The notes under the pieces: generated by a model
Told to the model about the DNA's origin: nothing
What the model saw: only the letters and a program-made list of their open reading frames with translations
The model's database searches: none
Translations under genes and position numbers: made by a program
Part shown: positions 14,396 through 21,223 of the stretch, piece after piece
Layout of the letters: the number at the start of each line of letters is the position of its first letter
How positions within the stretch are numbered: position 1 is the first letter of the stretch
Source: a virus
IMG/VR virus record: IMGVR_UViG_3300012354_000012
Coordinates: 1-26,155 of that record
Length of the DNA stretch: 26,155 bases
Reading direction: 5' to 3' (one strand)

Positions 14396-14719
14396 TTAAT
14401 GAGCCTTACCCGTCTTGCCTTTTTTGGCCGTGTCGCCCTGGGATGACGCTGCCGGTTTAGGGGCAGCACCTTCCTTCTTTGAGGCGTCGAGGTTCTCAAG
14501 AAATTGTGAGGAATACTTACCGAGTTTATCGGCGCCTTGCAGCGTGAATTCCTCCCCCTCTTTGAACATGGTTTGAGCGGTTGCCACGTAAACCCCAGAC
14601 TTCCCTTTTTGCTGCATGACACCCGCGCGACGCCTGATCTGGTCCGGTGAAAGATCGGCCAGGGCTGTGCCTTTGATGACGACGTAAGGACCGCCGCCTT
14701 GCTTAACTTTTACTCTCAT
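14396..14719 (-). CDS. Hypothetical protein after capsid gene (107 aa)
   Basis: ATG 14719 is preferred over an open start at 14749, since GGGGAG lies 6 nt upstream of it. The protein starts MRVKVKQGGGPYVVIKGTAL, has DLSPDQIRRRAGVMQQKG and ATAQTMFKEGEEFTL, and ends with a lysine/alanine/serine-rich tail (SSQGDTAKKGKTGKAH) that is probably disordered. Small proteins of this kind often follow the capsid gene in siphophages, sometimes as connectors or fasteners, but I do not recognise the family. Confidence 0.6.
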   Translation of the reverse strand: MRVKVKQGGGPYVVIKGTALADLSPDQIRRRAGVMQQKGKSGVYVATAQTMFKEGEEFTLQGADKLGKYSSQFLENLDASKKEGAAPKPAASSQGDTAKKGKTGKAH

Positions 14720-14749
14720 GGGAATCTCCCCGTTTTTTTGAATGACCAA

Positions 14750-14776
14750 AGCGCGCGCCCGTTTAAGACGCGCGCT
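14750..14776 (-). terminator. Hairpin after the major capsid gene
   Basis: An 8-bp perfect GC-only-type stem (AGCGCGCG with CGCGCGCT) and an 11-nt loop lie in the 83-nt gap between the capsid gene and the next gene. Only a short T run follows on the minus strand, so it may act as a weak terminator or as an mRNA-stabilising hairpin at the end of the capsid message. Confidence 0.45.
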
Positions 14777-14802
14777 AATGGGTTACTACCTCCCTCAGCT
14801 TT

Positions 14803-15735
14803 CTATGTGAAGGTCGTGAGAACCGAGCGCTGCCACAATCCGTAACCCACGTTACGAATTGCGCTCACGCCGTAGTGGTGTTTCCGCTCTTTGAATTCAA
14901 GCTCGGAACCCTCAGCGATTGCCGCGACCTTGACGCCTTCCTCTTCCTGACGAATCAGCGACTGCACATCTCCGTCCGTGCGGAATGTGGCGAACGCATT
15001 GGAGATGCTCATGCGTGCATTGACAGCAAGCTCAAACTGCCAGCCACCCAGGGTAGTCAGCGTGTTCGTGCGCGAGGTCGAGCCGTCAATGATGATGGGA
15101 TTATTGAGAGCCGCTGCAGCAGCCTTCAGGTGAGAAGGTTTCACCATCACCAAAAACTTACGCGCGTTTTCGTTGATGGGTTCGCCCTGGTCATCCAGGA
15201 AACCGTACATGGCCTCGACAGACGAGAGAATAGCGCTCTCGAATTCCCCTGCGGTTGGCGCCGAAGCTGTCGCGGCATCGAAGCTCACATCGTTAGACTG
15301 AGAGCCTGAGTCACCCGTGACGTGATCGGTGTCAAAAAAGAATTGCCCGTCATAGCAGACCGTGGAAGGTCCGCCGTTGATAAGAGCGCTCAACAGCTTC
15401 GCCCAATGAGCATTGGTGCGCTGTGCAAGCTCACCGATGCGGACCAGGATTTGTCCTGTCTTGTCGCGCCGCAGATCGTCGATATCGATCTCCAGGGTCG
15501 CTTCATACAGAACATTCTTGATGGTCACACCGTCAACGCGCAGCCCTTTCGCTTGCCGCCCGCCGATCCACTCGCGCATTCCCGGAACCTGCCCAAGCCA
15601 TTTGTAGGTCTCAGATTCCTGGCTGCTGGTGAAATAATTGGACACGGCAGCTTGCCACGTGTTGCCGAGATCCTGCTCAAGCCGAGCGTAATATTCTCCG
15701 ATGATTGCCCGGCTCCCTAGATCGCCTAACCCCAT
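14803..15735 (-). CDS. Major capsid protein, Mu gpT family
   Basis: The 310-aa product has the strongly conserved block of Mu-like major head subunit gpT: SETYKWLGQVPGMREWIGG, then RQAKGLRVDGVTIKN, EATLEIDIDDLRRDKTGQI and RIGELAQRTNAHWAKLL. The middle part has YDGQFFFDTDH, then VMVKPSHLKAA, and the C-terminus GVSAIRNVGYGLWQRSV. It forms the icosahedral shell with an HK97-type fold. ATG 15735 has AAGGAG 6 nt upstream. It follows the S49 protease gene, which should cleave scaffold or capsid during maturation. No decoration domain is fused; a separate decoration-like gene lies upstream at 17229-17651. Confidence 0.92.
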   Translation of the reverse strand: MGLGDLGSRAIIGEYYARLEQDLGNTWQAAVSNYFTSSQESETYKWLGQVPGMREWIGGRQAKGLRVDGVTIKNVLYEATLEIDIDDLRRDKTGQILVRIGELAQRTNAHWAKLLSALINGGPSTVCYDGQFFFDTDHVTGDSGSQSNDVSFDAATASAPTAGEFESAILSSVEAMYGFLDDQGEPINENARKFLVMVKPSHLKAAAAALNNPIIIDGSTSRTNTLTTLGGWQFELAVNARMSISNAFATFRTDGDVQSLIRQEEEGVKVAAIAEGSELEFKERKHHYGVSAIRNVGYGLWQRSVLTTFT

Positions 15736-15757
15736 ATCGTGCTCCTTGTTTTGAAAT

Positions 15758-15780
15758 CCGTGCGCGGGTTACGCGCTCGG
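15758..15780 (-). other. Hairpin in the capsid gene leader
   Basis: A 9-position stem with one A-A mismatch and a 5-nt loop (CCGAGCGCG, loop, CGCGCACGG on the minus strand) lies 22 nt before the capsid start codon, upstream of its AAGGAG. It may protect or tune the capsid mRNA. No T-run follows, so termination is unlikely. Confidence 0.4.
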
Positions 15781-15806
15781 TCCTGCCGGTTCTTATCGAA
15801 GAAAAT

Positions 15807-16268
15807 CTAGCTGGCTTTGTGCTGGAAAATTGAAACTTTGCCGGACGCCTTCGCCTTGCAGAAAGAAACATAGCCTTCAAGGGTCAGGAACTCTTTGTGA
15901 AGCCGGTCATCCGCTGCCCATTCCTTTTTGCAGCGGTCCTCGACGGTCAGCTTTGCATCCGCCGCCGCCTCTGCCGCCTTGCGCGTCTTTTCCGCGTCAT
16001 CGTTCGGGGCTTCAGCTGCAGCTGCCGGCTTCGGGGCGTCGGCCTTTATATCCGCCGCGACCTGTGCTTTTTTTGTTTTCTCGGCCTGAAGGATCTTCAG
16101 ACCAGCCGCCTCGATGCTGGAACCATCGACGATGCAAGCCTCCACCAACTTTTCATGACCTGGGAGAGAGAGCGCCTGGATGCCCAGGACACGCGCGCGC
16201 TCGTCGGTCGTTGCCTTCGTTGCCCGGTCTTGAGCTTCCGTCTCCGACAGGGTTTTGTCGTCTGCCAT
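15807..16268 (-). CDS. Nested scaffold-like protein from internal start in protease gene
   Basis: Inside the protease gene an in-frame ATG (codon 298) at 16268 has a strong AAGGAG 7 nt upstream. It would give a separate 153-aa protein, starting MADDKTLSETEAQDRATKAT and rich in Ala, Lys, Glu and Asp, with predicted long helices and no enzyme motif. In lambda, scaffold Nu3 is made exactly this way from within protease gene C. The composition (helical, charged) and the clear ribosome binding site support a scaffold role. It would help shell assembly and then be cut by the protease. Confidence 0.7.
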   Translation of the reverse strand: MADDKTLSETEAQDRATKATTDERARVLGIQALSLPGHEKLVEACIVDGSSIEAAGLKILQAEKTKKAQVAADIKADAPKPAAAAEAPNDDAEKTRKAAEAAADAKLTVEDRCKKEWAADDRLHKEFLTLEGYVSFCKAKASGKVSIFQHKAS

Positions 16269-17159
16269 TGTTTTGCTCCTTGTTGCTGAGATTGACGGTC
16301 GCCCGCCTTGTTGACTCGTGGCCTGATATTCATCATTAAGTTGCTTAATGACGGCGTCGAGTGTTAGCTCTCCATCCACCAGGCCAGCGTTAATAGCTTG
16401 CTTGCCCGTGAACTCACGGCCATCTGCCATTTTTTCCAGCACCTGGTCAGAACTGACGCCTCGATAGTCCGCGACGCTGTTGACGAAAACCGAGTAAACG
16501 TAATCAATCATCTCCTGGATTGACTGACGCCCCTCTGTGCTCAGCGGTTCGTATTGCGAGGCGATGCGCTTGTATTTGCCAGCAGTGATCTCTGTGACCT
16601 TGATACCGCGCATCTCCAGGTACTTGCTGAAATCCTCATGGGTTGCAACCACGCCGATGCTGCCGGTCAAGACCGTATCATCGGTGATGTACACCTTTGA
16701 CGCCGCCGAGCCTATCCAATAGGCCGCGCTGGCCATCATGCTATCGGTGACCGCAACAATCGGTTTCTTTGAACGAGCGTCAAAAATCTCCCGCGCCAAC
16801 AGTTGCACTCCTGAAACCTGACCGCCAGGGCTGTCAATAGCAAGCACGATGCTGTGAGCCTGAGGATTGCCCAGGGCGTTCGCCAGCATTGCGGATATTC
16901 TTTCTGTGCTCACGGCGCCCGACAGGCTTTCAAACATGCTCATGCGCTGCTCGATGATTCCTTCGACGGGAAGGATCGCCACGCCATTCTTGACCGTGTA
17001 CACGGGCGGTTTATTGTCCAAAGGCTTGCCGAGGCGCGCCTCAATTGCAGCGATGTCGGCCTTCTCCCCGTGGCAGTGCTGAAGGTAGATATTGCAGATC
17101 TCCAGATAGTTCTGTGACCTGATCGGCCACGGGCTGGATAGAATATCGGTCACCCTCAT
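15807..17159 (-). CDS. S49 (SppA/gpC-like) head maturation protease with scaffold end
   Basis: The 450-aa product has an S49 peptidase domain at residues 55-270. It contains VAILPVEGII (60-69), VLAIDSPGGQVSG (105-117), SMMASAAYWIGSAA (140-153) with the probable nucleophile Ser144, GSIGVV (166-171), and AGKYKR (193-198) in which Lys197 aligns with the catalytic lysine of bacterial SppA. Residues from about 298 onward form a charged helical region like a scaffold. ATG 17159 has GGAGG 7 nt upstream. The first 54 residues lack a signal peptide, so it acts in the cytoplasm inside the prohead. Neighbours (decoration, capsid) fit head maturation. Confidence 0.9.
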   Translation of the reverse strand: MRVTDILSSPWPIRSQNYLEICNIYLQHCHGEKADIAAIEARLGKPLDNKPPVYTVKNGVAILPVEGIIEQRMSMFESLSGAVSTERISAMLANALGNPQAHSIVLAIDSPGGQVSGVQLLAREIFDARSKKPIVAVTDSMMASAAYWIGSAASKVYITDDTVLTGSIGVVATHEDFSKYLEMRGIKVTEITAGKYKRIASQYEPLSTEGRQSIQEMIDYVYSVFVNSVADYRGVSSDQVLEKMADGREFTGKQAINAGLVDGELTLDAVIKQLNDEYQATSQQGGRPSISATRSKTMADDKTLSETEAQDRATKATTDERARVLGIQALSLPGHEKLVEACIVDGSSIEAAGLKILQAEKTKKAQVAADIKADAPKPAAAAEAPNDDAEKTRKAAEAAADAKLTVEDRCKKEWAADDRLHKEFLTLEGYVSFCKAKASGKVSIFQHKAS

Positions 17160-17183
17160 GCTGTCGCCTCCGGGATATCAAAC

Positions 17184-17208
17184 TGGCCGTTTTTGCGGAG
17201 AACGGCCA
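17184..17208 (-). terminator. Hairpin between decoration and protease genes
   Basis: A perfect 8-bp stem (TGGCCGTT with AACGGCCA) and a 9-nt loop lie in the gap between the decoration-like gene and the protease gene. On the minus strand the hairpin is followed by GTTTGAT, too few T for a strong intrinsic terminator. It would fit partial attenuation, giving more decoration protein than protease. Confidence 0.45.
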
Positions 17209-17228
17209 AACTCGTTCATTGATGCGGT

Positions 17229-17651
17229 TTAACTTCCGAAGGCGTAGGCCATGTGATCAGTGAGCGCCTTGAACTTGATCACAGCCAAGTCCGTACCGCT
17301 CACGCGCTGCACCACGCCCACAAGCGAATTGCTGCCCGCAGTCAGGGTGTAGGTGTCACTGTCAGAGGCAAACACGGGAGCACCTTGGTCGGTGACCGCG
17401 ACGCTCGTGATGGTCTTTTCGACCTTGCCTTCGTCAAACAGTTTCACGTTGATGGCGCCGTTCGCGCCTGCTGAGTTGTCAGCTTGCTTCTCAGCAAAGC
17501 CGACAAACAGGTCACCCGCAACCAGCGGACGGGCATATCCTGACGACAGCCCCACTGCGCTGCCTTGATAAATTTTGGTGCTGGCCTTTACGGGGAGCTC
17601 ATTCTGTAGACCGAGTTCCTTTTTGATGGCCTTATCTTCAGTCGCTGCCAT
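17229..17651 (-). CDS. Head decoration/cement-like protein
   Basis: A 140-aa, beta-rich, nearly cysteine-free protein with the pattern of small capsid cement proteins: KIYQGSAVGLSSGYARPLVA, then FVGFAEKQADNSAGANGA, VAVTDQGAPVFASDSDTYT and SLVGVVQRVSG. Such proteins bind the outside of the shell and stabilise it. ATG 17651 has GGAGG 8 nt upstream. The gene sits between portal and protease rather than between protease and capsid as in lambda (gpD). A hairpin follows it. Family recognised from pattern; binding to this Mu-type capsid is inferred. Confidence 0.8.
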   Translation of the reverse strand: MAATEDKAIKKELGLQNELPVKASTKIYQGSAVGLSSGYARPLVAGDLFVGFAEKQADNSAGANGAINVKLFDEGKVEKTITSVAVTDQGAPVFASDSDTYTLTAGSNSLVGVVQRVSGTDLAVIKFKALTDHMAYAFGS

Positions 17652-17669
17652 TGAAAAAACCTCCAGGGG

Positions 17670-19343
17670 TTAGTAGTTTTGTTGCGTTTCGTTCTCAGTG
17701 TCGGAACCTTGCTGCTGGTTCCCCTTCTTTGAACCGTCTTTGGTCTGGTTATCCGGCGTTCCTTTTGCCGGTGCGACCTGACCAGGGGGCGGAATCAAAC
17801 CATCTTTTTTCGCAAGGGTCTGCTCCTTGACGATCTGCGTATGGTTCTCAGCCCAATCCGTACCGTTAATTTCCAGGGTTTCCTGCTCAAGCGTTGACAG
17901 CCTGGCGCCCATACGCGCAATAGCCGCCTCGACGTCTTTGTTCGGGTCGATACTGCCCTGGGCATCTCCAATCCAGTCACAGCGCAGATAGGCCATACGA
18001 ATTGCCGGGTCCGCAAAAAAACCTGGGGCATCGATGCGCCCTGAGGAAACCGCTTCCCACATCCAGGTTTCAAAAATCGGGTCACACCATTGCGAGGACA
18101 TGAACGAGCGCCGGTTCTTAAAGAACCGCCAGGCTTCCAACAGAGCCGCGCGAGCCGCGCTGTAAGACGCTGTGAAATGTTTCACCAGCACTTCGAACGG
18201 TAAGCCAAGGGTCACGCCAACCTGCCTCAGGATCGCCTCGACAAACGGGTCGAATTGCGAATTAGGCCGCGTCGGCTGGAACGGTACAGGCTCTTCACCA
18301 TCAGCCAGGTCAACGATTGTGCCGCTGCCAATCGCGATGTCCGAATTCTTCTTATCGCCCACGATCTCGGTGAGCTCATCGTCGCTGGTCGTGAAACCTT
18401 CTTTGCTCTCGGTCTTGATGAACACAGCGAACATGGCATTTACAACCGCCGCCATGATCTCAGCCTCGGCATAGCGGTCGAGTTGCTTCAATGGTTCAAT
18501 GACAGGAGCCAGGTAAGGGATACCCCTTGATTGCCCTGGACGCGTGCGGTCGAAGGTGTGAATTATATTTTGCCGCTGCGTGCGTGAGCCATAGATCGGG
18601 TAAAAGTCTGCCTCTGTGCTCGTGCGTCCATTTATCGACCCCGGATGATAACGGCGAATCCAGTAACCTTGAGGCTTGCCGGTCACGCTCGGAGGCGCGC
18701 CGTCTGCGGCATACTGAACGCCCGCGATGAGAACGCCTTCCTGGTCACGCTTGCCCTGAGGATTGTCAAGCCGGTCCGCCTCGATTAGCTGCAACCGCGT
18801 CTGGTAGACAGCGCGGTCGGTCAAGATCATCGGCAGGATGGTGATGAGGTCCCCCGATTCCAGAATGCTGCGGAATGCGAGGGCTTGCAGCTGATAAAAA
18901 TTATTGTGGCCGGTGAGGTCGCACTCGCGAGAGTCGGCAAAGAATCGCCACTCGCGCTCGATCTGATCTTTCAGGACCTCTACCTGGGCGTCGCTCTTTT
19001 TGAGCGTCTTACCGTCTGGCCGTGACCTCAGGCACAACCCAGAACCCACGACGTTGCTGACCACCGTGAGAACGGCGCCACCAGCGATAGGAGCATTCCG
19101 GGCGAGGTCACGGCTTCGGGTTCTCAACAAAGCGAGATCTGGTATGGCGTCCGCGTCAGGCGAATTTAAAGCCACACTCCAGGCCTCGGTCGCCTTGCGG
19201 TCACGGCGGGCGCCGATATAACCGCCAGCGACTGACATGGGCGCGCGTGCGCGCAATCGCTTTGCTGCCCACTGAGGCGCCACGGCCTCAATGACCTTGT
19301 CGAGCGGGTTCGCCTTGATAGGCCGCAATACGCGCCTGCTCAT
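17670..19343 (-). CDS. Portal protein (lambda gpB type)
   Basis: The start is ATG 19343, which forms an ATGA overlap with the gpW-position gene and has GGAGG about 12 nt upstream; an open frame extends to 19415 but without support. The 557-aa protein has features of lambda-type portals: YIGARRDRKATEAW, RTRSRDLARNAPIAGGAV (about 75-92), GSGLCLRSRPDG, a WRFFADSRECD block, QLIEADRLDNP, HTFDRTRPGQSRGIPYLAPV and KHFTASYSAARAALLEAW near residue 395. A C-terminal tail rich in Gln, Lys and Gly is probably disordered. It forms the dodecameric ring through which DNA enters, and binds the terminase. Confidence 0.92.
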   Translation of the reverse strand: MSRRVLRPIKANPLDKVIEAVAPQWAAKRLRARAPMSVAGGYIGARRDRKATEAWSVALNSPDADAIPDLALLRTRSRDLARNAPIAGGAVLTVVSNVVGSGLCLRSRPDGKTLKKSDAQVEVLKDQIEREWRFFADSRECDLTGHNNFYQLQALAFRSILESGDLITILPMILTDRAVYQTRLQLIEADRLDNPQGKRDQEGVLIAGVQYAADGAPPSVTGKPQGYWIRRYHPGSINGRTSTEADFYPIYGSRTQRQNIIHTFDRTRPGQSRGIPYLAPVIEPLKQLDRYAEAEIMAAVVNAMFAVFIKTESKEGFTTSDDELTEIVGDKKNSDIAIGSGTIVDLADGEEPVPFQPTRPNSQFDPFVEAILRQVGVTLGLPFEVLVKHFTASYSAARAALLEAWRFFKNRRSFMSSQWCDPIFETWMWEAVSSGRIDAPGFFADPAIRMAYLRCDWIGDAQGSIDPNKDVEAAIARMGARLSTLEQETLEINGTDWAENHTQIVKEQTLAKKDGLIPPPGQVAPAKGTPDNQTKDGSKKGNQQQGSDTENETQQNY

Positions 19344-19579
19344 AAAGGAATGACCCTCCGCATCCTGGCGCCGCGCCCGCTCGGGCTGGAAAGTTCCTGG
19401 ACCTTGCGTTCCCACTTATCCAGGCCATCTTCAAGAAGTTTGAGGTCCGCTTTTGTGAAGGTGCGTGAGCCGTCAAGACCCGCAATGGTGTAAGACTGGT
19501 TGCCGGTAGTGACCGCCGCGATGGCTAAACGGTAGTTTTCTAATTGCTCTTGAGCTTGGGTTAGAGAGATTCCCGCCAC
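19340..19579 (-). CDS. gpW-position head completion-like protein (DUF6148-type)
   Basis: A 79-aa helical protein: AGISLTQAQEQLENYRLAI, a QSYTIAGLDGSR strand turn, and TKADLKLLEDGLDKWERKV, the two-helix layout of lambda gpW and of the DUF6148 family. It lies just upstream of the portal, as gpW does, and overlaps it by ATGA. The GTG start at 19579 lacks a clear ribosome binding site, but the MAGISL opening is typical. It probably joins the head after DNA packaging. Confidence 0.75.
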   Translation of the reverse strand: MAGISLTQAQEQLENYRLAIAAVTTGNQSYTIAGLDGSRTFTKADLKLLEDGLDKWERKVQELSSPSGRGARMRRVIPL

Positions 19580-19624
19580 GCCGTGCTAAATATCGCGCGA
19601 GCGCGAGACAGTCAAGGAAAAGTT

Positions 19625-19861
19625 TTAAGAGAGGTTCAACATTCTCTGGAATAAGCCGACTAACCTCTTCCAGCGTATGGGGTTAGCGATGGGTGTGAAA
19701 TTGTGCTCAACTACGTCAGGGCAAAGGCGAAATTCTACAGGCGGGCTTCCCGGTGCGTTTTTCTCATCCAGGATGAAGGTGACAGTCTTGCAGTGGGCGC
19801 AATGGAAAATTAAAATCGCGCCGCCGTGAGAAGTGATAGATTCAATTTGTAAGGCTGACAC
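19625..19861 (-). CDS. Small protein with CxxC (78 aa)
   Basis: GTG 19861 has AGGAG about 9 nt upstream, which supports the start. The protein contains FHCAHCKTVTF (a CxxC pair at residues 21-24) and a third cysteine in RLCPDV (47), with no fourth near it, so a full zinc ribbon is uncertain. The C-terminus is basic and hydrophobic (RWKRLVGLFQRML). I do not recognise a family. It is the last of the small-gene block before the head genes. A hairpin at 19883-19904 lies in its leader. Confidence 0.6.
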   Translation of the reverse strand: MSALQIESITSHGGAILIFHCAHCKTVTFILDEKNAPGSPPVEFRLCPDVVEHNFTPIANPIRWKRLVGLFQRMLNLS

Positions 19862-19882
19862 TGGTTTTTTCTCCTGAGGATG

Positions 19883-19904
19883 ACGGCGCCTGCGAGGGCG
19901 CCGT
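19883..19904 (-). other. GC-rich hairpin in leader of 78-aa gene
   Basis: A perfect 8-bp stem (ACGGCGCC with GGCGCCGT, 6-nt loop) lies between the stop of the zinc-ribbon gene and the ribosome binding site of the 78-aa gene. On the minus strand no T-run follows, so it more likely affects mRNA stability or translation than termination. Confidence 0.45.
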
Positions 19905-19907
19905 TAT

Positions 19908-20126
19908 TTATTTGCTGACCTGCTGCCCTCGAACCGGCGTGAGCACGTGCCGACCGTAAAAGCCGCGCTGCCTGATCTGAATATAGAGCGCGCCGCATTT
20001 TTCCGGGCATTCGATGAGGGCCTTATAATCTCTGGGCGCGCCGATCTCACAGGCTGCGCCGCATTTCACACAGCTAAAGTCGTATTGATTACGCCCGTCA
20101 CGTTTGCGGGAAATCATCTCCACCAT
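19908..20126 (-). CDS. Small zinc-ribbon-like protein (72 aa)
   Basis: I start it at ATG 20126, which has AAGGA 7 nt upstream; an open frame reaches 20210 but would overlap the gene before and has an arginine-rich, non-natural beginning. The protein holds SCVKCGAACEIG and ECPEKCGALY, four or five cysteines arranged like a small zinc ribbon, and ends RQRGFYGRHVLTPVRG. Such small proteins bind nucleic acids in other phages (for example Com-like regulators), but no function is shown here. Confidence 0.65.
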   Translation of the reverse strand: MVEMISRKRDGRNQYDFSCVKCGAACEIGAPRDYKALIECPEKCGALYIQIRQRGFYGRHVLTPVRGQQVSK

Positions 20127-20136
20127 GACTCTCTCC

Positions 20137-20331
20137 TTATGCCTGAGCCGCTGCCTTGCGCCTCGACGCCTCAGCTGAGATCGCCATGCGCGTGCTGAGG
20201 TCCATTTCATAATAACGCCGCTTGTCTAAAGGGTTCGATTCGTAATAACCCTCAAGAGCCAGGGCGAAACTGTTGTTATCAAGTTCGACTGAGAACTCTT
20301 GCGGGAAGGTTTTGTAATTTGAGCTTTCCAT
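20137..20331 (-). CDS. Small hypothetical phage protein (64 or 70 aa)
   Basis: ATG 20331 has GGAGG 7 nt upstream. A second in-frame ATG at 20349 lies exactly 6 nt after the -10 of the promoter-like element, so a leaderless 70-aa form (MINGGN...) is possible too. The protein is acidic then basic: SVELDNNSFALALEGYYES, PLDKRRYYEMDLSTRMAISA and a closing SRRKAAAQA. It looks like a soluble helix-strand protein of unknown family. Confidence 0.65.
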   Translation of the reverse strand: MESSNYKTFPQEFSVELDNNSFALALEGYYESNPLDKRRYYEMDLSTRMAISAEASRRKAAAQA

Positions 20332-20349
20332 ATTGCCTCCGTTGATCAT

Positions 20350-20401
20350 GAGGCTATATTACAGCCCTGGGCGTCACCCGTGAAGATCACTATAGTACTA
20401 G
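20350..20401 (-). promoter_or_regulatory. Promoter/operator-like element, copy 1
   Basis: Minus-strand reading gives -35 TTCACG (20384-20379), a 17-bp spacer with GACGCCCAGGGC, -10 TAATAT (20361-20356), then 6 nt and ATG 20349. Upstream of the -35 are GTGATC and AGTACT at the positions where copies 2 and 3 have GTTATC and GTTACT. A 14-bp perfect palindrome AAGTAACGTTACTT lies further upstream at 20407-20420. This copy is the most diverged of the three. Confidence 0.55.
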
Positions 20402-20406
20402 CTCCA

Positions 20407-20420
20407 AAGTAACGTTACTT
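20407..20420. promoter_or_regulatory. 14-bp palindrome AAGTAACGTTACTT
   Basis: A perfect palindrome overlapping the stop codon of the 89-aa gene, upstream of promoter-like copy 1. It contains AGTAAC and its complement GTTACT, the half-site also found upstream of copies 2 and 3. It may be a dimeric protein binding site. Confidence 0.5.
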
Positions 20421-20684
20421 AGGGATACGCCCGGTCGAAAAGTCAAACAGCAAAGACCGTGCCTCATCCGCCGCGCCCGCCCAGGCATGGTCTGTGGTTG
20501 CGTCAAGGTCTTTTAGGGCTTGCACTTTCTCAGCAGCGCTCAGGTATGCAAACTCAACAATAAGACCGCCCAGGCGCCCGCCCAGGGTCTGATTCAAACG
20601 GGGTTCAGCTTTGGTGAGGGCGCGTTGATTATTCTCAGCAATTGCTGCGCGTATTCCTTGGTCGGCGGGCGTGTTGTTTTTCAT
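20415..20684 (-). CDS. Small hypothetical phage protein (89 aa)
   Basis: ATG 20684 follows the stop of the 66-aa gene by 2 nt and has GGAGG about 10 nt upstream, within that gene's last codons. The protein is helical: QGIRAAIAENNQRALTKAE, GGRLGGLIVEFAYLSAAEKV, ALKDLDATTDHAWAGAADEA and ends with TGRIPK. No domain is recognised. It is probably expressed from promoter-like copy 2 together with the 66-aa gene. Confidence 0.65.
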   Translation of the reverse strand: MKNNTPADQGIRAAIAENNQRALTKAEPRLNQTLGGRLGGLIVEFAYLSAAEKVQALKDLDATTDHAWAGAADEARSLLFDFSTGRIPK

Positions 20685-20686
20685 GA

Positions 20687-20887
20687 CTACTTAACCTCCA
20701 GAATTTCATTTTTGAGAATCTCAGCGTAATGGTTCATGTCACCGACGAACCCCCAATTTCCGGGGTTTTTCTCTTGCTTGAGTTCATGCTGTGCAATGTG
20801 CTGCTGCAACCTGAACATGAGGGTTTTAACTTCCGCCGTTGCCGTCTTGTACGCCTGATTCGCGTCGGTTTTTGATTGTGTTTTCAT
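20687..20887 (-). CDS. Small hypothetical phage protein (66 aa), probably leaderless
   Basis: ATG 20887 has no ribosome binding site; instead the promoter-like -10 ends 6 nt before it, so the message should start at the ATG. The protein has a helical body (TAEVKTLMFRLQQHIAQHEL) and NWGFVGDMNHYAEILK, a motif seen in small proteins of many phages with unknown function. Length 66 aa. It shares an operon with the 89-aa gene just downstream. Confidence 0.7.
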   Translation of the reverse strand: MKTQSKTDANQAYKTATAEVKTLMFRLQQHIAQHELKQEKNPGNWGFVGDMNHYAEILKNEILEVK

Positions 20888-20939
20888 GTTGTAATCGTAC
20901 GCCCAGGGGCGTGCTGTGCCTAGATAACGAAAGTAACCT
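20888..20939 (-). promoter_or_regulatory. Promoter/operator-like element, copy 2
   Basis: Minus-strand reading gives GTTACT, 3 nt, GTTATC, then -35 TAGGCA (20922-20917), 17-bp spacer with CACGCCCCTGGGC, -10 TACGAT (20899-20894), 6 nt and ATG 20887. The layout is identical in spacing to copy 3. The hexamers are imperfect against TTGACA/TATAAT, so activation through the GTTACT/GTTATC sites or the spacer motif is likely. Confidence 0.65.
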
Positions 20940-21141
20940 AGTCAGACACTACAAAGTACGCCGTGAACCTCACGGCCATGCTGAGTTTATTGAAAGTCAG
21001 CGCCTTGCGAATCGCGCCCTCTCGGCTGTATGAAAAGGCGTCAGTCTTATTCTGAGATACCCAGGCATCACCAGCCTTGCCTGTGTAAAAGAACTCTTTG
21101 CCGCTCTGATCTAAACCGCGAAGGATATATAGCGTTGACAT
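20938..21141 (-). CDS. Small hypothetical phage protein (67 aa), probably leaderless
   Basis: ATG 21141 lacks a ribosome binding site, and the promoter-like -10 lies 6 nt before it. The protein begins MSTLYILRGLDQSGKEFFYT, followed by AWVSQNKTDAFSYSREGAI and RFTAYFVVSD, an alpha/beta pattern typical of small phage accessory proteins. Its stop codon overlaps the upstream end of promoter-like copy 2. No family or enzyme motif is recognised. Confidence 0.7.
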   Translation of the reverse strand: MSTLYILRGLDQSGKEFFYTGKAGDAWVSQNKTDAFSYSREGAIRKALTFNKLSMAVRFTAYFVVSD

Positions 21142-21193
21142 GAGATGAATGTATGCCCAGGGGCGTCAGCCAACAAGATAACAAGAGTAACTC
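21142..21193 (-). promoter_or_regulatory. Promoter/operator-like element, copy 3
   Basis: Minus-strand reading gives GTTACT, 3 nt, GTTATC, -35 TTGTTG (21176-21171), 17-bp spacer with GACGCCCCTGGGC, -10 TACATT (21153-21148), 6 nt and ATG 21141. It lies in the gap after the large terminase gene. The rest of that gap (21194-21223) shows nothing I can name. Confidence 0.65.
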
Positions 21194-21223
21194 GGATGGG
21201 TTACTTGTTCCAGCGCATGAGGA

